A DNA stretch of 64,000 nucleotides from Opitutales bacterium (GTDB lineage: Bacteria > Verrucomicrobiota > Verrucomicrobiia > Opitutales > JAJFLR01): the NCBI GenBank assembly GCA_021772565.1, contig JAJFLR010000054.1:85932-149931 (forward strand). Reading direction: 5' to 3'. The notes under the pieces are model-generated. The model did no database searches and was not told the origin of the DNA. It was given only the letters and a program-made list of their open reading frames with translations. Positions 1 to 9,256 of this stretch are shown piece by piece (the stretch's first letter is position 1; each line of letters begins with the position of its first letter). Made by a program: the position numbers and the translations under genes.

Positions 1-129
1 GGATTTCGGAGTTAAAATGCAAATGCGATGTTTTACGACGCTGTTATAGTCTAGGTGTCATAATTTCTTTTCAGGTAGCTTAGTCATTAATCCCGGTTAA
101 TGAAAAAATCAAAAAATATAAGAGTTAGT

Positions 130-729
130 TTAAGATAACGTCCCTTTTGTCGATGGCAATTGATTATTTAGTCTTAAATCAATTGCCGTTGCTACATCCA
201 GAGCTCTCGAAAAACTTTTAAAAATACCTTCTGATATATGATGTGGCTCTTCTCCGTATTCGAGAGTAATATGCAAATTTGCTCCTGCTGAGTTAGCAAA
301 AGCTTGAAAGAACTCTTTGATTAATCCGACATTAAAATCACGAATATAATGATTGCTTAAATTAACATTATAAACGAAATGAGTCCTACCACTGAGATCT
401 AGAACAACTCTTACCAGGCATTCATCCATTGGTAATATAAAAAATCCATAACGCTTGATTCCTCTTTTATCGCCCAGTGCAGATTTAACAGTTTTTCCTA
501 ACGCGATTCCAATATCTTCTACTAAATGATGATAGTCGACATCTAAATCGCCGATAGCTTTAATGTTTAAATCAAATAAGCCATGACGGGAAAATAATTC
601 CAGCATATGATCTAAAAATGGAATCCCGGTTGAAATTTCCGATACACCATTGCCATCCAAATTAATTTTTAAATCAATTTGAGTCTCTTTAGTCTCTCGA
701 TTTATTTTTCCTATCCTTTCTCCAGCCAT
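130..729 (-). CDS. hisB: imidazoleglycerol-phosphate dehydratase
   Basis: Removes water from imidazole glycerol phosphate to give imidazole acetol phosphate, a late step of histidine synthesis. The 199-residue protein has the usual length for a monofunctional HisB. It shows the metal-binding histidine motifs of the family: [11 protein letters not shown] near residue 40, [13 protein letters not shown] near 67 and EEPHHISEG near 160. The ATG at 727-729 lies inside the end of hisC (19-nt overlap), so the two are probably translationally coupled. It is the last gene of a trpA-hisC-hisB unit read leftwards. Positions 1-129 downstream hold no gene that I can see. Confidence 0.96.
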   Translation of the reverse strand: MAGERIGKINRETKETQIDLKINLDGNGVSEISTGIPFLDHMLELFSRHGLFDLNIKAIGDLDVDYHHLVEDIGIALGKTVKSALGDKRGIKRYGFFILPMDECLVRVVLDLSGRTHFVYNVNLSNHYIRDFNVGLIKEFFQAFANSAGANLHITLEYGEEPHHISEGIFKSFSRALDVATAIDLRLNNQLPSTKGTLS

Positions 730-1781
730 GAGTCGATTGCTTCCATTAATGAATTCATTTGTGAATCATCGCCAATACTTATGCGCAAAAAACTATCTGT
801 CAATGGATTCCCATCAAAATATCGAACCAATATTTTATTTTCCTTTAGATATTGGAAAAGGTGATTTGCAACATCAGCCCCTGTATTGCCCTTTGTATTA
901 ACTGGCTCAGTGAATAGAAAATTTGACTGTGATTGATATGTAAACCAGTTGCGATTTTGAAATTCTGCATAATAAAAATTCCTGCTGCGTATTATTTTAC
1001 CGATGGTTGCCTGATAATATAATGGATCATCTAGCGCTGCTAGAGCCCCTGCTTGACTCAATCTATTAACATTATAGCTGTCACGAACACGATCGAGTAA
1101 TTTTATTATTTCAGGGCTACCAATTCCAAATCCAACTCTCAATCCGGCAAGGCTATATGATTTAGAAAATGACCTGGTTATAAATAAATTACTGTATTTT
1201 TTGATTAGTTCTAAACTATTTTCTTCAGCAAAATCGGCATAAGCCTCATCAACGACAAGCAATCCGGAAAATTTGTCTAAAATTTCAGCAATTTTATCAT
1301 TCGAAAATCCAATGCCGGTTGGAGCGTTGGGTGAGGTGAGAAAAAAGATATTAGCCTTTGATTCTATAATTTTTTCTACGGGTAATATCATATCCCGATC
1401 AAATTTTACCTTTATAAACTTTCCATTTTGAATACCAGTTAGTATTGGGTAAAGTGAGTAACTTGGATAAGTCATTCCGGCACTGAGTTGATCACTGCAA
1501 TAAACTCTTATGAGTAAATTTAGAATATCATCTGATCCATTTCCAATGATTACATTGGATGTGTCTATTTTAAATTTATCCGCAATTGAATATCGAAGCG
1601 TATAACTTTGTGGATGCGGATATAATGGTAATCGACTTATTTCTGAACTGATAGCCGCTTCAACTTTAGGGCTTGGGGGATATGGGTTTTCATTAGTATT
1701 TAATTTAATCCAACTCTCATCTTCAGGTTGAGCACCCGGTGTGTAAGACGAAATATTATTGATATGTGGCTGTGGTTTCAA
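711..1781 (-). CDS. hisC: histidinol-phosphate aminotransferase
   Basis: PLP-dependent transaminase (fold type I) that converts imidazole acetol phosphate to L-histidinol phosphate with glutamate. Visible landmarks are the substrate/PLP segment SPNAPTG at 150-156, the PLP-ring aspartate in DEAYADF at 178-184 and the Schiff-base lysine K207 in [10 protein letters not shown]. At 356 residues it has the family's length. It starts 10 nt after the trpA stop and overlaps hisB by 19 nt. HisC enzymes sometimes also serve phenylalanine/tyrosine synthesis, which the sequence cannot settle. Confidence 0.95.
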   Translation of the reverse strand: MKPQPHINNISSYTPGAQPEDESWIKLNTNENPYPPSPKVEAAISSEISRLPLYPHPQSYTLRYSIADKFKIDTSNVIIGNGSDDILNLLIRVYCSDQLSAGMTYPSYSLYPILTGIQNGKFIKVKFDRDMILPVEKIIESKANIFFLTSPNAPTGIGFSNDKIAEILDKFSGLLVVDEAYADFAEENSLELIKKYSNLFITRSFSKSYSLAGLRVGFGIGSPEIIKLLDRVRDSYNVNRLSQAGALAALDDPLYYQATIGKIIRSRNFYYAEFQNRNWFTYQSQSNFLFTEPVNTKGNTGADVANHLFQYLKENKILVRYFDGNPLTDSFLRISIGDDSQMNSLMEAIDSWLEKG

Positions 1782-1791
1782 AATTAAAAAT

Positions 1792-2589
1792 TTAAATTAT
1801 ACCACTCTTCAGATAAGAAATTTTTTCAGCTAATTTTTCCATTATTTGCGCAGGATCATTAATATTTTCTGCTATACAATTAACTAAGGCACTCCCAACC
1901 ACAACACCATCCGCTACACTTGAAATTTCTTTAACTTGCTCCGGTTTTGAAATCCCAAAACCAACGACCACCGGCAAATCAGTATTTTTTTTAATTTCAG
2001 TGACTTTACTATTTATATTGTCAGCAAGTTTTTCAGTGACACCAGTCACACCCTCGCGTGATACATAATAAATAAAACCCGAAGCAACATTTGTAATAAT
2101 CTTGATTCGTTCAGACGGTGTAGTAGGTGCGATGATAAAAATATTATTTAAATTATTTTCCTTACTTAATCGAATCAAGTCTTCAGCTTCTTCCGGTGGA
2201 AGATCTAAAGTCAGTAAACCATCGGCACCGGCTTCTCTAATATTTTTAACATATGTTTCAAGTCCTTGAGAATATATTAAATTATAGTACGAATAAATAA
2301 CGATTGGGATTTCACTAAATTTTCTAACCGCTGTAATTAATTCCAAAACTTTTTTTTGTGTCATGCCAGCTTCAAGTGATCGTTGTGCAGCCAGTTGGTT
2401 GGTTATGCCATCTGCCAGTGGATCAGAAAACGGTGCGCCTAATTCCAGAATGTCTGCTCCATTTTCTATCAATGTGCGACATACTTCAACAGATGTTTCG
2501 TAATTGGGATCACCTGCGCAAACATAGGTAACAAAGCATGGGACGTTTGCTTCCTTTGACTCAGTAAACTTTTGTGCTAAACGATCCAT
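1792..2589 (-). CDS. trpA: tryptophan synthase alpha chain
   Basis: Cleaves indole-3-glycerol phosphate to indole and glyceraldehyde 3-phosphate, and works as the alpha subunit with TrpB. The open frame runs to 2601, but I chose the inner ATG at 2587-2589. With that start the catalytic residues in LELGAPFSDPLADG fall at Glu49 and Asp60, the positions known from E. coli TrpA, and the protein begins MDRLAQKF like its relatives. No trpB is adjacent; instead hisC and hisB follow. A small hairpin (TTGATTG at 2611-2617, CAATCAA at 2623-2629) lies just upstream of the start, of unknown use. Confidence 0.95.
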   Translation of the reverse strand: MDRLAQKFTESKEANVPCFVTYVCAGDPNYETSVEVCRTLIENGADILELGAPFSDPLADGITNQLAAQRSLEAGMTQKKVLELITAVRKFSEIPIVIYSYYNLIYSQGLETYVKNIREAGADGLLTLDLPPEEAEDLIRLSKENNLNNIFIIAPTTPSERIKIITNVASGFIYYVSREGVTGVTEKLADNINSKVTEIKKNTDLPVVVGFGISKPEQVKEISSVADGVVVGSALVNCIAENINDPAQIMEKLAEKISYLKSGII

Positions 2590-2722
2590 ATATAAAAACA
2601 AGGTTCAACATTGATTGTTTTGCAATCAAGAAAATAAATTTAGAAACATAACTTCTCTATTTAATCGCAATACAAAGATAATGCGACAAGTAACTCGAAA
2701 CTACCTTTAAATGATAATAATA

Positions 2723-3184
2723 CTAATTAGCAGCAGTATCAGGAGGTGGCATTTGCATAAGCCTTTGCATAATCTCTTCCTGCGTTAAATCTTCAGTCTG
2801 TTTACCGATGCTCCATCGATAACCAAAAGGATCGATCATTACGCCTACGCGCATTCCCCAGGGAAAGTTCTGTAGTGGCTGTAATATCTCACCACCCGCA
2901 TCAACTGCTTGTTGAAATAATTCATCACAATTTTCATCTCGCACACACAACAGATTGGGACTTCCACCTACAGTCTTTGGACAGAAAGCCTTCCAATCAG
3001 GATACTCACCAGAAACATAAACCATCGTATTTCCGAATTTCAGGACAGAATGAATTACGGTGCCGTCCGGCATTTCCCAATTCGATTCTACTTCGGCATT
3101 TAAAGCCTTTTGATAACATTCTACTGCCGCCTTAGCATCATCTACAGTTATTGATATAGTAATATATTGATTGTTATTGTCCAT
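2723..3184 (-). CDS. VOC/glyoxalase-fold protein (PhnB-like)
   Basis: A 153-residue vicinal-oxygen-chelate fold protein of the PhnB-like type. Repeated beta-alpha-beta-beta-beta halves are suggested by AAVECYQKAL near residue 20 and MIDPFGYRWSIGKQ near 120, and the DPFG..W sequence is typical of the group. Such proteins bind small molecules or act as lyases or dioxygenases; the substrate is not predictable. The C-terminus is an added tail with MPPPDTAAN. It lies on the same strand as trpA, 133 nt upstream of it, and is probably a separate transcript. Confidence 0.85.
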   Translation of the reverse strand: MDNNNQYITISITVDDAKAAVECYQKALNAEVESNWEMPDGTVIHSVLKFGNTMVYVSGEYPDWKAFCPKTVGGSPNLLCVRDENCDELFQQAVDAGGEILQPLQNFPWGMRVGVMIDPFGYRWSIGKQTEDLTQEEIMQRLMQMPPPDTAAN

Positions 3185-3527
3185 GAACGAAATCTAGACA
3201 GTTAGTCTTAATCGGGTCAAATAAATTATTAATGGCTCAGTATTTATTTTGAAATGGAAAATGTGTTGTCTCCTGCGCAGATGACAAGTATTCACACCAG
3301 CGAAAGTGATTTCACATTATGCCATATTAACTAATGAGCATATATAATTATTCTGACTAGATTCGTATTTATATTTTATAATCAATAAAATCTGGATTAA
3401 TAATTCCGCATAGAGTGAGAAAGACTCACACTGGTATATATTAAGAATCAACTCCATCGCTTCAACGGGGTGGTAGTGGTTTTATCCCTCCATCTTACAC
3501 TCTACAACCATAGAGCAATTTTCAACG
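3185..3527. other. gene-free stretch holding one copy of a 92-bp repeat
   Basis: No convincing open frame on either strand. The only recognisable content is the 92-bp repeat copy at 3412-3503. The stretch separates the SWIM gene end from the VOC gene start, so the promoter of the VOC gene should also be here. Confidence 0.7.
3412..3503 (+). repeat. 92-bp intergenic repeat, copy 1
   Basis: Nearly the same sequence recurs at 28963-29055 (one extra base there). Both begin AGAG.GAGAAAGACTCAC and end CCTTACACTCT or TCTTACACTCT, with a fully conserved core AATCAACTCCATCGCTTCAA. In this copy the ends pair as AGAGTG/CACTCT, and an inner hairpin GTGAG-AAAGA-CTCAC is perfect; in copy 2 both are weakened. 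It is more likely a dispersed DNA element than a conserved RNA, because base changes do not keep the pairing. Confidence 0.8.
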
Positions 3528-4553
3528 TCACTTCCCGATAGTTTTTTTACCAGGAGCCTTTTTCGGCAATTGCCTTTTAGCACCTGTTTTTCGAGTTGTT
3601 TGTTTACTCCTTACTTTCCCAATTGCACTAACCGCTGTTTTTTTTATGGTTAGTTTAGAAGTTTTTTTATTATTCTTAGCTATGCTAGTAGAGGTGTTAC
3701 TTCGTTTGGTTGTGCTAGTTTTCTTATTAACAGTTTTCTTCTTCGCAGAATCCTTTGCGACTTTCTTTTTTACGGTTTGTTTCTTGCGGCTGGATACAGA
3801 TTTTTTCTTTGTCACTTTTCTTACCGGCTTTTTTTCAACATCCATATCAATGCCAAAAATATCCGACAAGGCATCGTCGGCCAAAACATCGCCTCCCTTG
3901 TCCATTTCAAATGAGGTTTCATCAAGACTTTCGTCAATCAGCTCAGTATGATCAATACCTCTTAATATAAATAATAATTCAGGCTGATGGTCAAGACGTG
4001 CGCCGATCCCGTACAGTGCTGCTGCCACATGCTTGCACAGAGTCGCCCAATCTGGACAACTGCAATCGAGACTAATTTCATCCGGCTTGGGGAACAGGCC
4101 GTTATCCCTGTCAGTAATAACCTTCATCACTGATTCAGATAACCGTCCTTGCAGCAAGTCCAACATGGAATTGATGTTGCCACTACATTGTTTTTTTATC
4201 TTTTGCCACTTGGCTTTCGGTAACGGCTTGATGTCGATTTTAATATGATAAAGTTCGCTTCCCATGACCATCGCTTTGACTTGTTGTATTTCAATCTGCA
4301 AGTCAATAACGGAGCCATTGCGTGCATAGGTGCGCCCACGCGGCAGGCGATTTTCGTAATCACTGAATGATTCTAAATGTTCGCACCAGGCCTTTCCCCA
4401 AAATGTACGGGCGATGGTACGACCTTTAATTTCGACGGGTGATAATTTTTCACCCTTCTTAGCCATTTTCTTAGCCATCTTGGCAGCTTTTAATCGACGC
4501 TCCTCAACTGTAACATAAGGTCTGTATTCAAAGTTATATCTTCCCCAAGCCAT
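3528..4553 (-). CDS. SWIM zinc-finger protein with lysine-rich tail
   Basis: 341 residues. The SWIM zinc finger (CxCx(n)CxH) is seen as CSCPDWATLCKHVAAALYGIG near residues 163-183, after an N-terminal domain beginning MAWGRYNFEYRPYV that is shared by bacterial SWIM proteins encoded beside SNF2 helicases. From about residue 240 the protein turns into a low-complexity Lys/Thr/Ser tail rich in KKK, resembling histone H1-like DNA-binding tails. The gene follows the SNF2 helicase gene on the same strand across a tandem-repeat spacer, so the two likely act together on DNA. The exact role (chromatin-like remodelling, repair) is inference. Confidence 0.88.
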   Translation of the reverse strand: MAWGRYNFEYRPYVTVEERRLKAAKMAKKMAKKGEKLSPVEIKGRTIARTFWGKAWCEHLESFSDYENRLPRGRTYARNGSVIDLQIEIQQVKAMVMGSELYHIKIDIKPLPKAKWQKIKKQCSGNINSMLDLLQGRLSESVMKVITDRDNGLFPKPDEISLDCSCPDWATLCKHVAAALYGIGARLDHQPELLFILRGIDHTELIDESLDETSFEMDKGGDVLADDALSDIFGIDMDVEKKPVRKVTKKKSVSSRKKQTVKKKVAKDSAKKKTVNKKTSTTKRSNTSTSIAKNNKKTSKLTIKKTAVSAIGKVRSKQTTRKTGAKRQLPKKAPGKKTIGK

Positions 4554-4584
4554 AATTAATTACAAATTACTAATTAAAAAATAT

Positions 4585-4684
4585 CCATTCACCATTCACC
4601 ATTCACCATTCACCATTCACCATTCACCATTCTCCATTCACCATTCTCCATTCTCCACTCTCCTCTATCCTCTATCCTCTATCC
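4585..4684. repeat. heptanucleotide tandem repeats between SNF2 and SWIM genes
   Basis: About eight to ten copies of a 7-bp unit (CCATTCA with CCATTCT variants) at 4585-4657, followed by about three copies of CTCTATC at 4661-4684. The stop codon of the SNF2 gene (TAG on the minus strand, 4679-4681) is formed by the last repeat unit. A second heptamer array lies between pdhA and pdhB. Confidence 0.95.
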
Positions 4685-7393
4685 TTCAATTGCTGAATTA
4701 ATATCGAGTGATACAAAATTTAGTAATTCAGTATCATTCATCTGCGTCAATAGTTTTTCTGTTCCACTACTTAAAATTTCGTCTGCTAGATCTTTTTTTT
4801 CTTCGATCATCGCATCTATTTTTTCTTCCACAGTTCCTCGACAGACAAATTTGTGCACTATGACATTTTTTTTCTGACCGATTCGGAAGGCCCTGTCGGT
4901 TGCCTGATTTTCGACAGCCGGGTTCCACCAGCGATCAAAATGAATAACGTGTGTTGCCGCAGTTAAATTCAGACCCATCCCTCCTGCTTTCAGTGACAGG
5001 ATAAAAAAGGGCTGCCCCTGTTCACTTTGAAAGCTTTCGACGTATTCTTTTCGTTTTTTTGCCGGAGTACCTCCATGTAGAATAAGCCCCTGGCGTTGAA
5101 ATATTTTTCGCAGGTGCTGTTCAAGTGGCTGCGCAATTTCTTTGAATTGAGTGAAGACAAGCACCTTTTCCTGTCGAGAGGCAATTTCTTCGCAAATCTC
5201 CTGAATGCGTAAGAATTTCCCGCTATCTTCGGATTGATATTCATCGCCGGAAAACAGTTGCGCCGGGTGATTGCATATTTGCTTAAATCGCATGAGGTAT
5301 GCCAAAACAAGACCGCGTCTTTGAATACCATCAGCATTCGTTTCGTCTTCCAGTTTAGCGGCGAGCTCATCAATGGATTTTTTGTAGAGCACAGTTTGTT
5401 TTTTGCTCAAGTTGCAAAACGTTCTCATCTCCGTTTTATCCGGCAAGTCCTGTATGATAGTTTTATCTGTTTTTAAACGACGCAGGATGTACGGGTTAAC
5501 CAGATTTCGCAGACCCCGGTATTTTTCGTTTGTTTGAGACTCGGCTTGTTTTACATATGTTTTAAATTGCGTACGGTTTCCAAGCATTCCGGGGTTTATG
5601 AAATCGAATAATGACCAAAGATCGGACAATCGGTTTTCGACCGGTGTACCCGTTAGTATGATGCGTCCTTTGGCCGGTATTTTTTTTACAGCCCGAGTTT
5701 GTTTTGTACCGGGATTTTTTATCGCCTGGGCTTCATCAAGAACAAGCAAATTCCATTGAAATTCCGACAGCCAATCCAGGCGTAAAAGTTGTCCATAAGT
5801 GGTTATGACTACATCATTATTCGATAGATTATTATTTAATTCGGGAGTCAGTTTTTGAAAAGACGATAGGTTTGTCTCAGAAGGATGGGCGATAAATAAT
5901 TTTATCATGGGAGCAAAGCGCTTGAGTTCCGCTTGCCAATTGGCAATAAGAGATGTGGGAACGACGAGCAGTGTCGGATTTTCAGATTTTTTATCGGATA
6001 ATTTCAAAATCAATAATAACGCTATAACTTGAATGGTTTTGCCAAGTCCCATATCATCAGCCAGACAGGAACCAAGACCTAGTTTAAACATCGTCGTTAA
6101 CCAATTGAGACCGACTTTTTGATAAGGTCTGAGTTGGGCGTTTAAATGTTTGTTAATGAGTTTAGTGACGGAAGTATCAGGGTTATGCAGTTTTTCCAAT
6201 TGTTCCCGAAGCCAATCACCGGCAATGACCTCAGACCATTTCTGCGTTGTTTCCTGTTCTTCATTTTCTTCGGAACTGATCGGCGCACCGGAGAGAAGAC
6301 GCATAGCTTTGATGAACGAGATTCCATCATCACCCACTTCGGTTTCGACCTGTTTCCAGTGATCGAGAGCTTCCTGCAATTGTACGGCATTCATTTCGAC
6401 CCAACGTCCTTTCAAATAAACAAGGCCATCCGTTGACTGGGAAATTTGCTGCCATTCAGCTTCAGTCAATGTCTCATCGCCCAAGGCAATTGTGGAACTG
6501 AAATCCAGCATAGCATCAAGGCCCACAGCGTTTGCTTTTTTGTCGCCGATAGTTACATTGACACTGACTTTAGCAGATTTTCTGCCCGACCACCAGTCCG
6601 GCACTTTTACTACCAGTCCGCTTTCTTCAAAAATTGGGATATCTTTCAAAAACTGATAGGCATCCTGCGGTTTCCACGCCAACGGCTTAAATACATTTTT
6701 GCTGTCCACCAATTTTCTCGCCAGGCTACTTTTTTCAGCAGCCAGACGGACAGGTGAAAGTAACGTTATCAGTGCCCGGCGATTTTTTTTCCCCGCATAT
6801 TGCTGCAACGCTTTTGCGAGAGGCAGGTATTGAATCTTTCCATCTTGCTGCGAAACCCGATTGGCATAAGTGGCCATGAAAGCAAACGGTCTCGATACAT
6901 CCCCTTTGTTTTCTGCCAGGTGAAAAGTAACGTGCCCGATACGATGCCAGTTGGGATAACTATTGGCAATAAATTCATCGAATGTCTCTCCATGATCTAA
7001 AAAGTTTCCCCAAATCCAGTCGTTAATACGCTGCCAAATCTCACGAATCAATTGTGCATTTAAATATTCCAACCCGGACATTGGTGGTGCTTCTGCTACC
7101 CAGCGATCAATCATCGATTTATCAGGTAGTGCAACAGACGATTTCCTGCTTAAATTCCATGCCGGAGTAATACAAAGTTGTCGCATATACTGAATACCGA
7201 TACCACGCCAAAAATTCCAGCTGGAAGATAATTTCCAGGACATCGTCTCATTTGCCAGAAATTGCAAACCGCAACCGCTATCTTCGTCAAATGCATTTTT
7301 CAGGGCGAGCCAGTATTTGTTCGCAGAATCAGCTTTATCTTCTAAATGCGGCTGTAGATGACCGAATGGTGTAATGCCCAATGTGTAAGTCAT
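4679..7393 (-). CDS. SNF2-family DNA helicase/ATPase
   Basis: 904-residue ATP-dependent DNA translocase of the SNF2/HepA superfamily. The N-terminal 400 residues match the bacterial SNF2-associated region in character. The motor follows: Walker A DDMGLGKT at 446-453, DEAQ box at 553-556, TGTPVENRLSDLWSL near 581, and motif VI with RAFRIGQ at 834-840. It is full length with no visible defect. The downstream SWIM protein is a known genomic partner of this helicase class. The target process is unknown. Confidence 0.95.
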   Translation of the reverse strand: MTYTLGITPFGHLQPHLEDKADSANKYWLALKNAFDEDSGCGLQFLANETMSWKLSSSWNFWRGIGIQYMRQLCITPAWNLSRKSSVALPDKSMIDRWVAEAPPMSGLEYLNAQLIREIWQRINDWIWGNFLDHGETFDEFIANSYPNWHRIGHVTFHLAENKGDVSRPFAFMATYANRVSQQDGKIQYLPLAKALQQYAGKKNRRALITLLSPVRLAAEKSSLARKLVDSKNVFKPLAWKPQDAYQFLKDIPIFEESGLVVKVPDWWSGRKSAKVSVNVTIGDKKANAVGLDAMLDFSSTIALGDETLTEAEWQQISQSTDGLVYLKGRWVEMNAVQLQEALDHWKQVETEVGDDGISFIKAMRLLSGAPISSEENEEQETTQKWSEVIAGDWLREQLEKLHNPDTSVTKLINKHLNAQLRPYQKVGLNWLTTMFKLGLGSCLADDMGLGKTIQVIALLLILKLSDKKSENPTLLVVPTSLIANWQAELKRFAPMIKLFIAHPSETNLSSFQKLTPELNNNLSNNDVVITTYGQLLRLDWLSEFQWNLLVLDEAQAIKNPGTKQTRAVKKIPAKGRIILTGTPVENRLSDLWSLFDFINPGMLGNRTQFKTYVKQAESQTNEKYRGLRNLVNPYILRRLKTDKTIIQDLPDKTEMRTFCNLSKKQTVLYKKSIDELAAKLEDETNADGIQRRGLVLAYLMRFKQICNHPAQLFSGDEYQSEDSGKFLRIQEICEEIASRQEKVLVFTQFKEIAQPLEQHLRKIFQRQGLILHGGTPAKKRKEYVESFQSEQGQPFFILSLKAGGMGLNLTAATHVIHFDRWWNPAVENQATDRAFRIGQKKNVIVHKFVCRGTVEEKIDAMIEEKKDLADEILSSGTEKLLTQMNDTELLNFVSLDINSAIEG

Positions 7394-7518
7394 AAAAATT
7401 TTATTCGTTAACTTTTTTTAATCATTTCAGTCTATTCAGAAAAAACATTCAACAATCTGAATTGAAATTGCTCCATATAGTAGTGATAGTGAAACTTGAT
7501 TGAGCAACAAGACAAAAC

Positions 7519-7758
7519 TTACTTTTCAAATCCTGTATACAAGGCATCCCATTTACAACCCAAGGCAATTTGTAATCTGTAGGCTGTAGTTATTAAAATA
7601 TTGGTTTGTCCGGCCTCTATTTTTTGAATGGTTCTAATATTTAAGTCAGCAAACTCTGCAAGACTCTCTTGTGTAATTTTGCGATTTGTTCTCTCTCTCC
7701 TTAAATTAGCACCAAATAATCTAAGCTGCTGTTTTATAACCTCATTACTTTTTAACAC
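7519..7758 (-). CDS. XRE-family helix-turn-helix regulator
   Basis: 79-residue DNA-binding protein consisting almost only of one Cro/C1-type HTH. The two helices are ITQESLAEFADLN and IRTIQKIEAGQTN (residues 28-52). It starts with GTG at 7756-7758, because a TAG lies two codons upstream. The start codon is covered by an imperfect 15-bp dyad (see the operator entry), so autorepression is likely. No toxin partner is visible beside it, so it may be an orphan regulator. Confidence 0.88.
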   Translation of the reverse strand: MLKSNEVIKQQLRLFGANLRRERTNRKITQESLAEFADLNIRTIQKIEAGQTNILITTAYRLQIALGCKWDALYTGFEK

Positions 7759-7808
7759 GCCCTATTATGCCATAAAATAATAATTGACTTAACGGCACAA
7801 CGGGGCGT
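7757..7808. promoter_or_regulatory. putative autoregulatory operator of the XRE gene
   Basis: Imperfect inverted repeat: ACGCCCTATTATGCC at 7757-7771 and GGCACAACGGGGCGT at 7794-7808, 12 of 15 positions pairing, with a 22-nt spacer. It spans the GTG start and the expected promoter zone of the XRE gene. The operator role is inferred from position and symmetry. Confidence 0.5.
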
Positions 7809-7874
7809 AATTTGATTTAATTTTAAAAAATAATTAATCAATTAATCCTAAATAAAATGAGAAGTAGCTGTATT

Positions 7875-8444
7875 ATGAAATTAACTAACAAATTATTTAA
7901 CTGTTCATTATTTATCTTTATAATGATGTATAATAATTTCGCCTTTGGTGGTGAATGGAAGTTTCCATTACATTTAACTTATGTAAGCGGGCTCAATGAT
8001 GTTACCGATGCCATAGAAAAAAACTTTACATTTTCTGATTCTGTTACAATTCCTATAGGAATATCAATAGACCCTTACTACGAATTTGATAATAATTTTG
8101 GTATTGGTACAAGTATTGGCCCTGCAGTCTATGGTGCGGGTGATATAAGTTTTTTCATACTTCCACTCGGTTTGGACTTTAGATATGCATTCGAGATGAA
8201 TGAAAGCTGGGCTCCTTACCTGCGTGCAGGAGGAAAGCTCTTAATTGAAAATGGAGATTTACTGGTGGACTCCAGTCCTGGTTTTACGGGTGGAGTAGGT
8301 GTCGAATTTAATCGAGACAGCAATGTTTCTTTTGGGGTCGAAGTTTTATATGACGGCTCAGAAGTTGAGATTACTCAACCGGGAAACTCAACAGTGAGTG
8401 TCAAACCGTTTGAATTTACAGTCAGTATATTTTTATCGTTTTAA
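7875..8444 (+). CDS. secreted beta-barrel-like outer-membrane protein
   Basis: 189 residues from the ATG at 7875 (an in-frame ATG at 7857 would add MRSSCI). The chosen start gives a normal signal peptide: MKLTNK, a hydrophobic stretch, cleavage near AFG-GEW. The mature part alternates polar and aromatic residues with glycine-rich turns (IGTSIGPAVYGAG, GVGVEFNRDSNVSFGVEVLYDG) and ends in FTVSIFLSF with a terminal Phe. This pattern fits an 8-stranded outer-membrane barrel of the porin/OmpA-like size class. No specific function is recognised. A lipoprotein gene follows after 40 nt. Confidence 0.75.
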   Translation: MKLTNKLFNCSLFIFIMMYNNFAFGGEWKFPLHLTYVSGLNDVTDAIEKNFTFSDSVTIPIGISIDPYYEFDNNFGIGTSIGPAVYGAGDISFFILPLGLDFRYAFEMNESWAPYLRAGGKLLIENGDLLVDSSPGFTGGVGVEFNRDSNVSFGVEVLYDGSEVEITQPGNSTVSVKPFEFTVSIFLSF

Positions 8445-8484
8445 ATTTCTGGAATTATTAACCAACTAACCAATAAATATAAAT

Positions 8485-9024
8485 ATGAAAATTAATAAAA
8501 TTAATGACGTGTTAATTAAACTATTGAAGCTAATGATATGCCCAATCGTTTTACTTATATCAGGTTGTGCAAGTATATTAGACAGTGGAGCAATGAAATC
8601 CGTTCAGATAAGCAGTTCACCTGATAAAGCTAATATAACAATTGTTGACGACAGAAGCAATCAAACGGTATTTAATGGAATCACTCCGCAAACAGTTAGC
8701 TTAAAGAGATCCAGTGGCTTTTTCAAGAATGCGAAATACACTATTAATTTTACAAAAGATGGTTATCAAGATCAGAGCGTTACGTTAAAATCGGGTCCGT
8801 CAGGATTATATATTGGCGGCAACTTAATTTTTGGAGGATTACTCGGCTGGCTTATTGTTGATCCGGCAACCGGAGCCATGTGGAAACTTCCTAAAGAAGT
8901 TCATACAACACTTGAATCTTCGTCATCAAGTTTACCGCAAATAAATGGGGAAGATTTAGTTGTAATGACATTCCAGGAAGTCCCCGAGGGATTAATTGAT
9001 AAATTAGTGCCCATTAATAATTAG
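8485..9024 (+). CDS. lipoprotein with PEGA-like domain
   Basis: 179 residues. The N-terminus has a charged start, a hydrophobic core and the lipobox LISGC near residue 28, so it is a predicted lipoprotein. The region from about 40 to 105 (KSVQISSSPDKANITIVDD, then YTINFTKDGYQDQSVTLKSG) looks like a PEGA-type beta-sandwich. A glycine-rich hydrophobic segment (GGNLIFGGLLGWLIVDPATGAMWKL) follows, as in YgdI/YgdR-like or PEGA lipoproteins. It probably shares a transcript with the barrel gene upstream and ends before a strong terminator. Function unknown. Confidence 0.8.
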   Translation: MKINKINDVLIKLLKLMICPIVLLISGCASILDSGAMKSVQISSSPDKANITIVDDRSNQTVFNGITPQTVSLKRSSGFFKNAKYTINFTKDGYQDQSVTLKSGPSGLYIGGNLIFGGLLGWLIVDPATGAMWKLPKEVHTTLESSSSSLPQINGEDLVVMTFQEVPEGLIDKLVPINN

Positions 9025-9211
9025 TAGAGTATCGAACTTGTTCGATACCTTGTATGGATACTCAACAACTATAGGCACTACATACGAAAACAGAGACATT
9101 TATAAGCGAAGTCTAAATGTAATTTGTTTGTTTGTTTTGGGATTATTTTATATTTATCTACATGCTAAGCATTCAAAATTTATTATTGATCAAATAGTTC
9201 AGTCAATATCG

Positions 9212-9253
9212 CCGATGCAAACTGAAAATAGCAACAGTTTGCATCGGTTTTCT
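9212..9253 (+). terminator. rho-independent terminator
   Basis: A perfect 13-bp stem, CCGATGCAAACTG at 9212-9224 and CAGTTTGCATCGG at 9235-9247, with a 10-nt loop followed by TTTTCTATTT. It ends the plus-strand transcript of the barrel and lipoprotein genes, just before the convergent minus-strand gene. Confidence 0.88.
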
Positions 9254-9256
9254 ATT

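Noticed and set aside
4585..4684. Possible CRISPR array
   Set aside because: Units are 7 bp without unique spacers, so simple tandem repeats.
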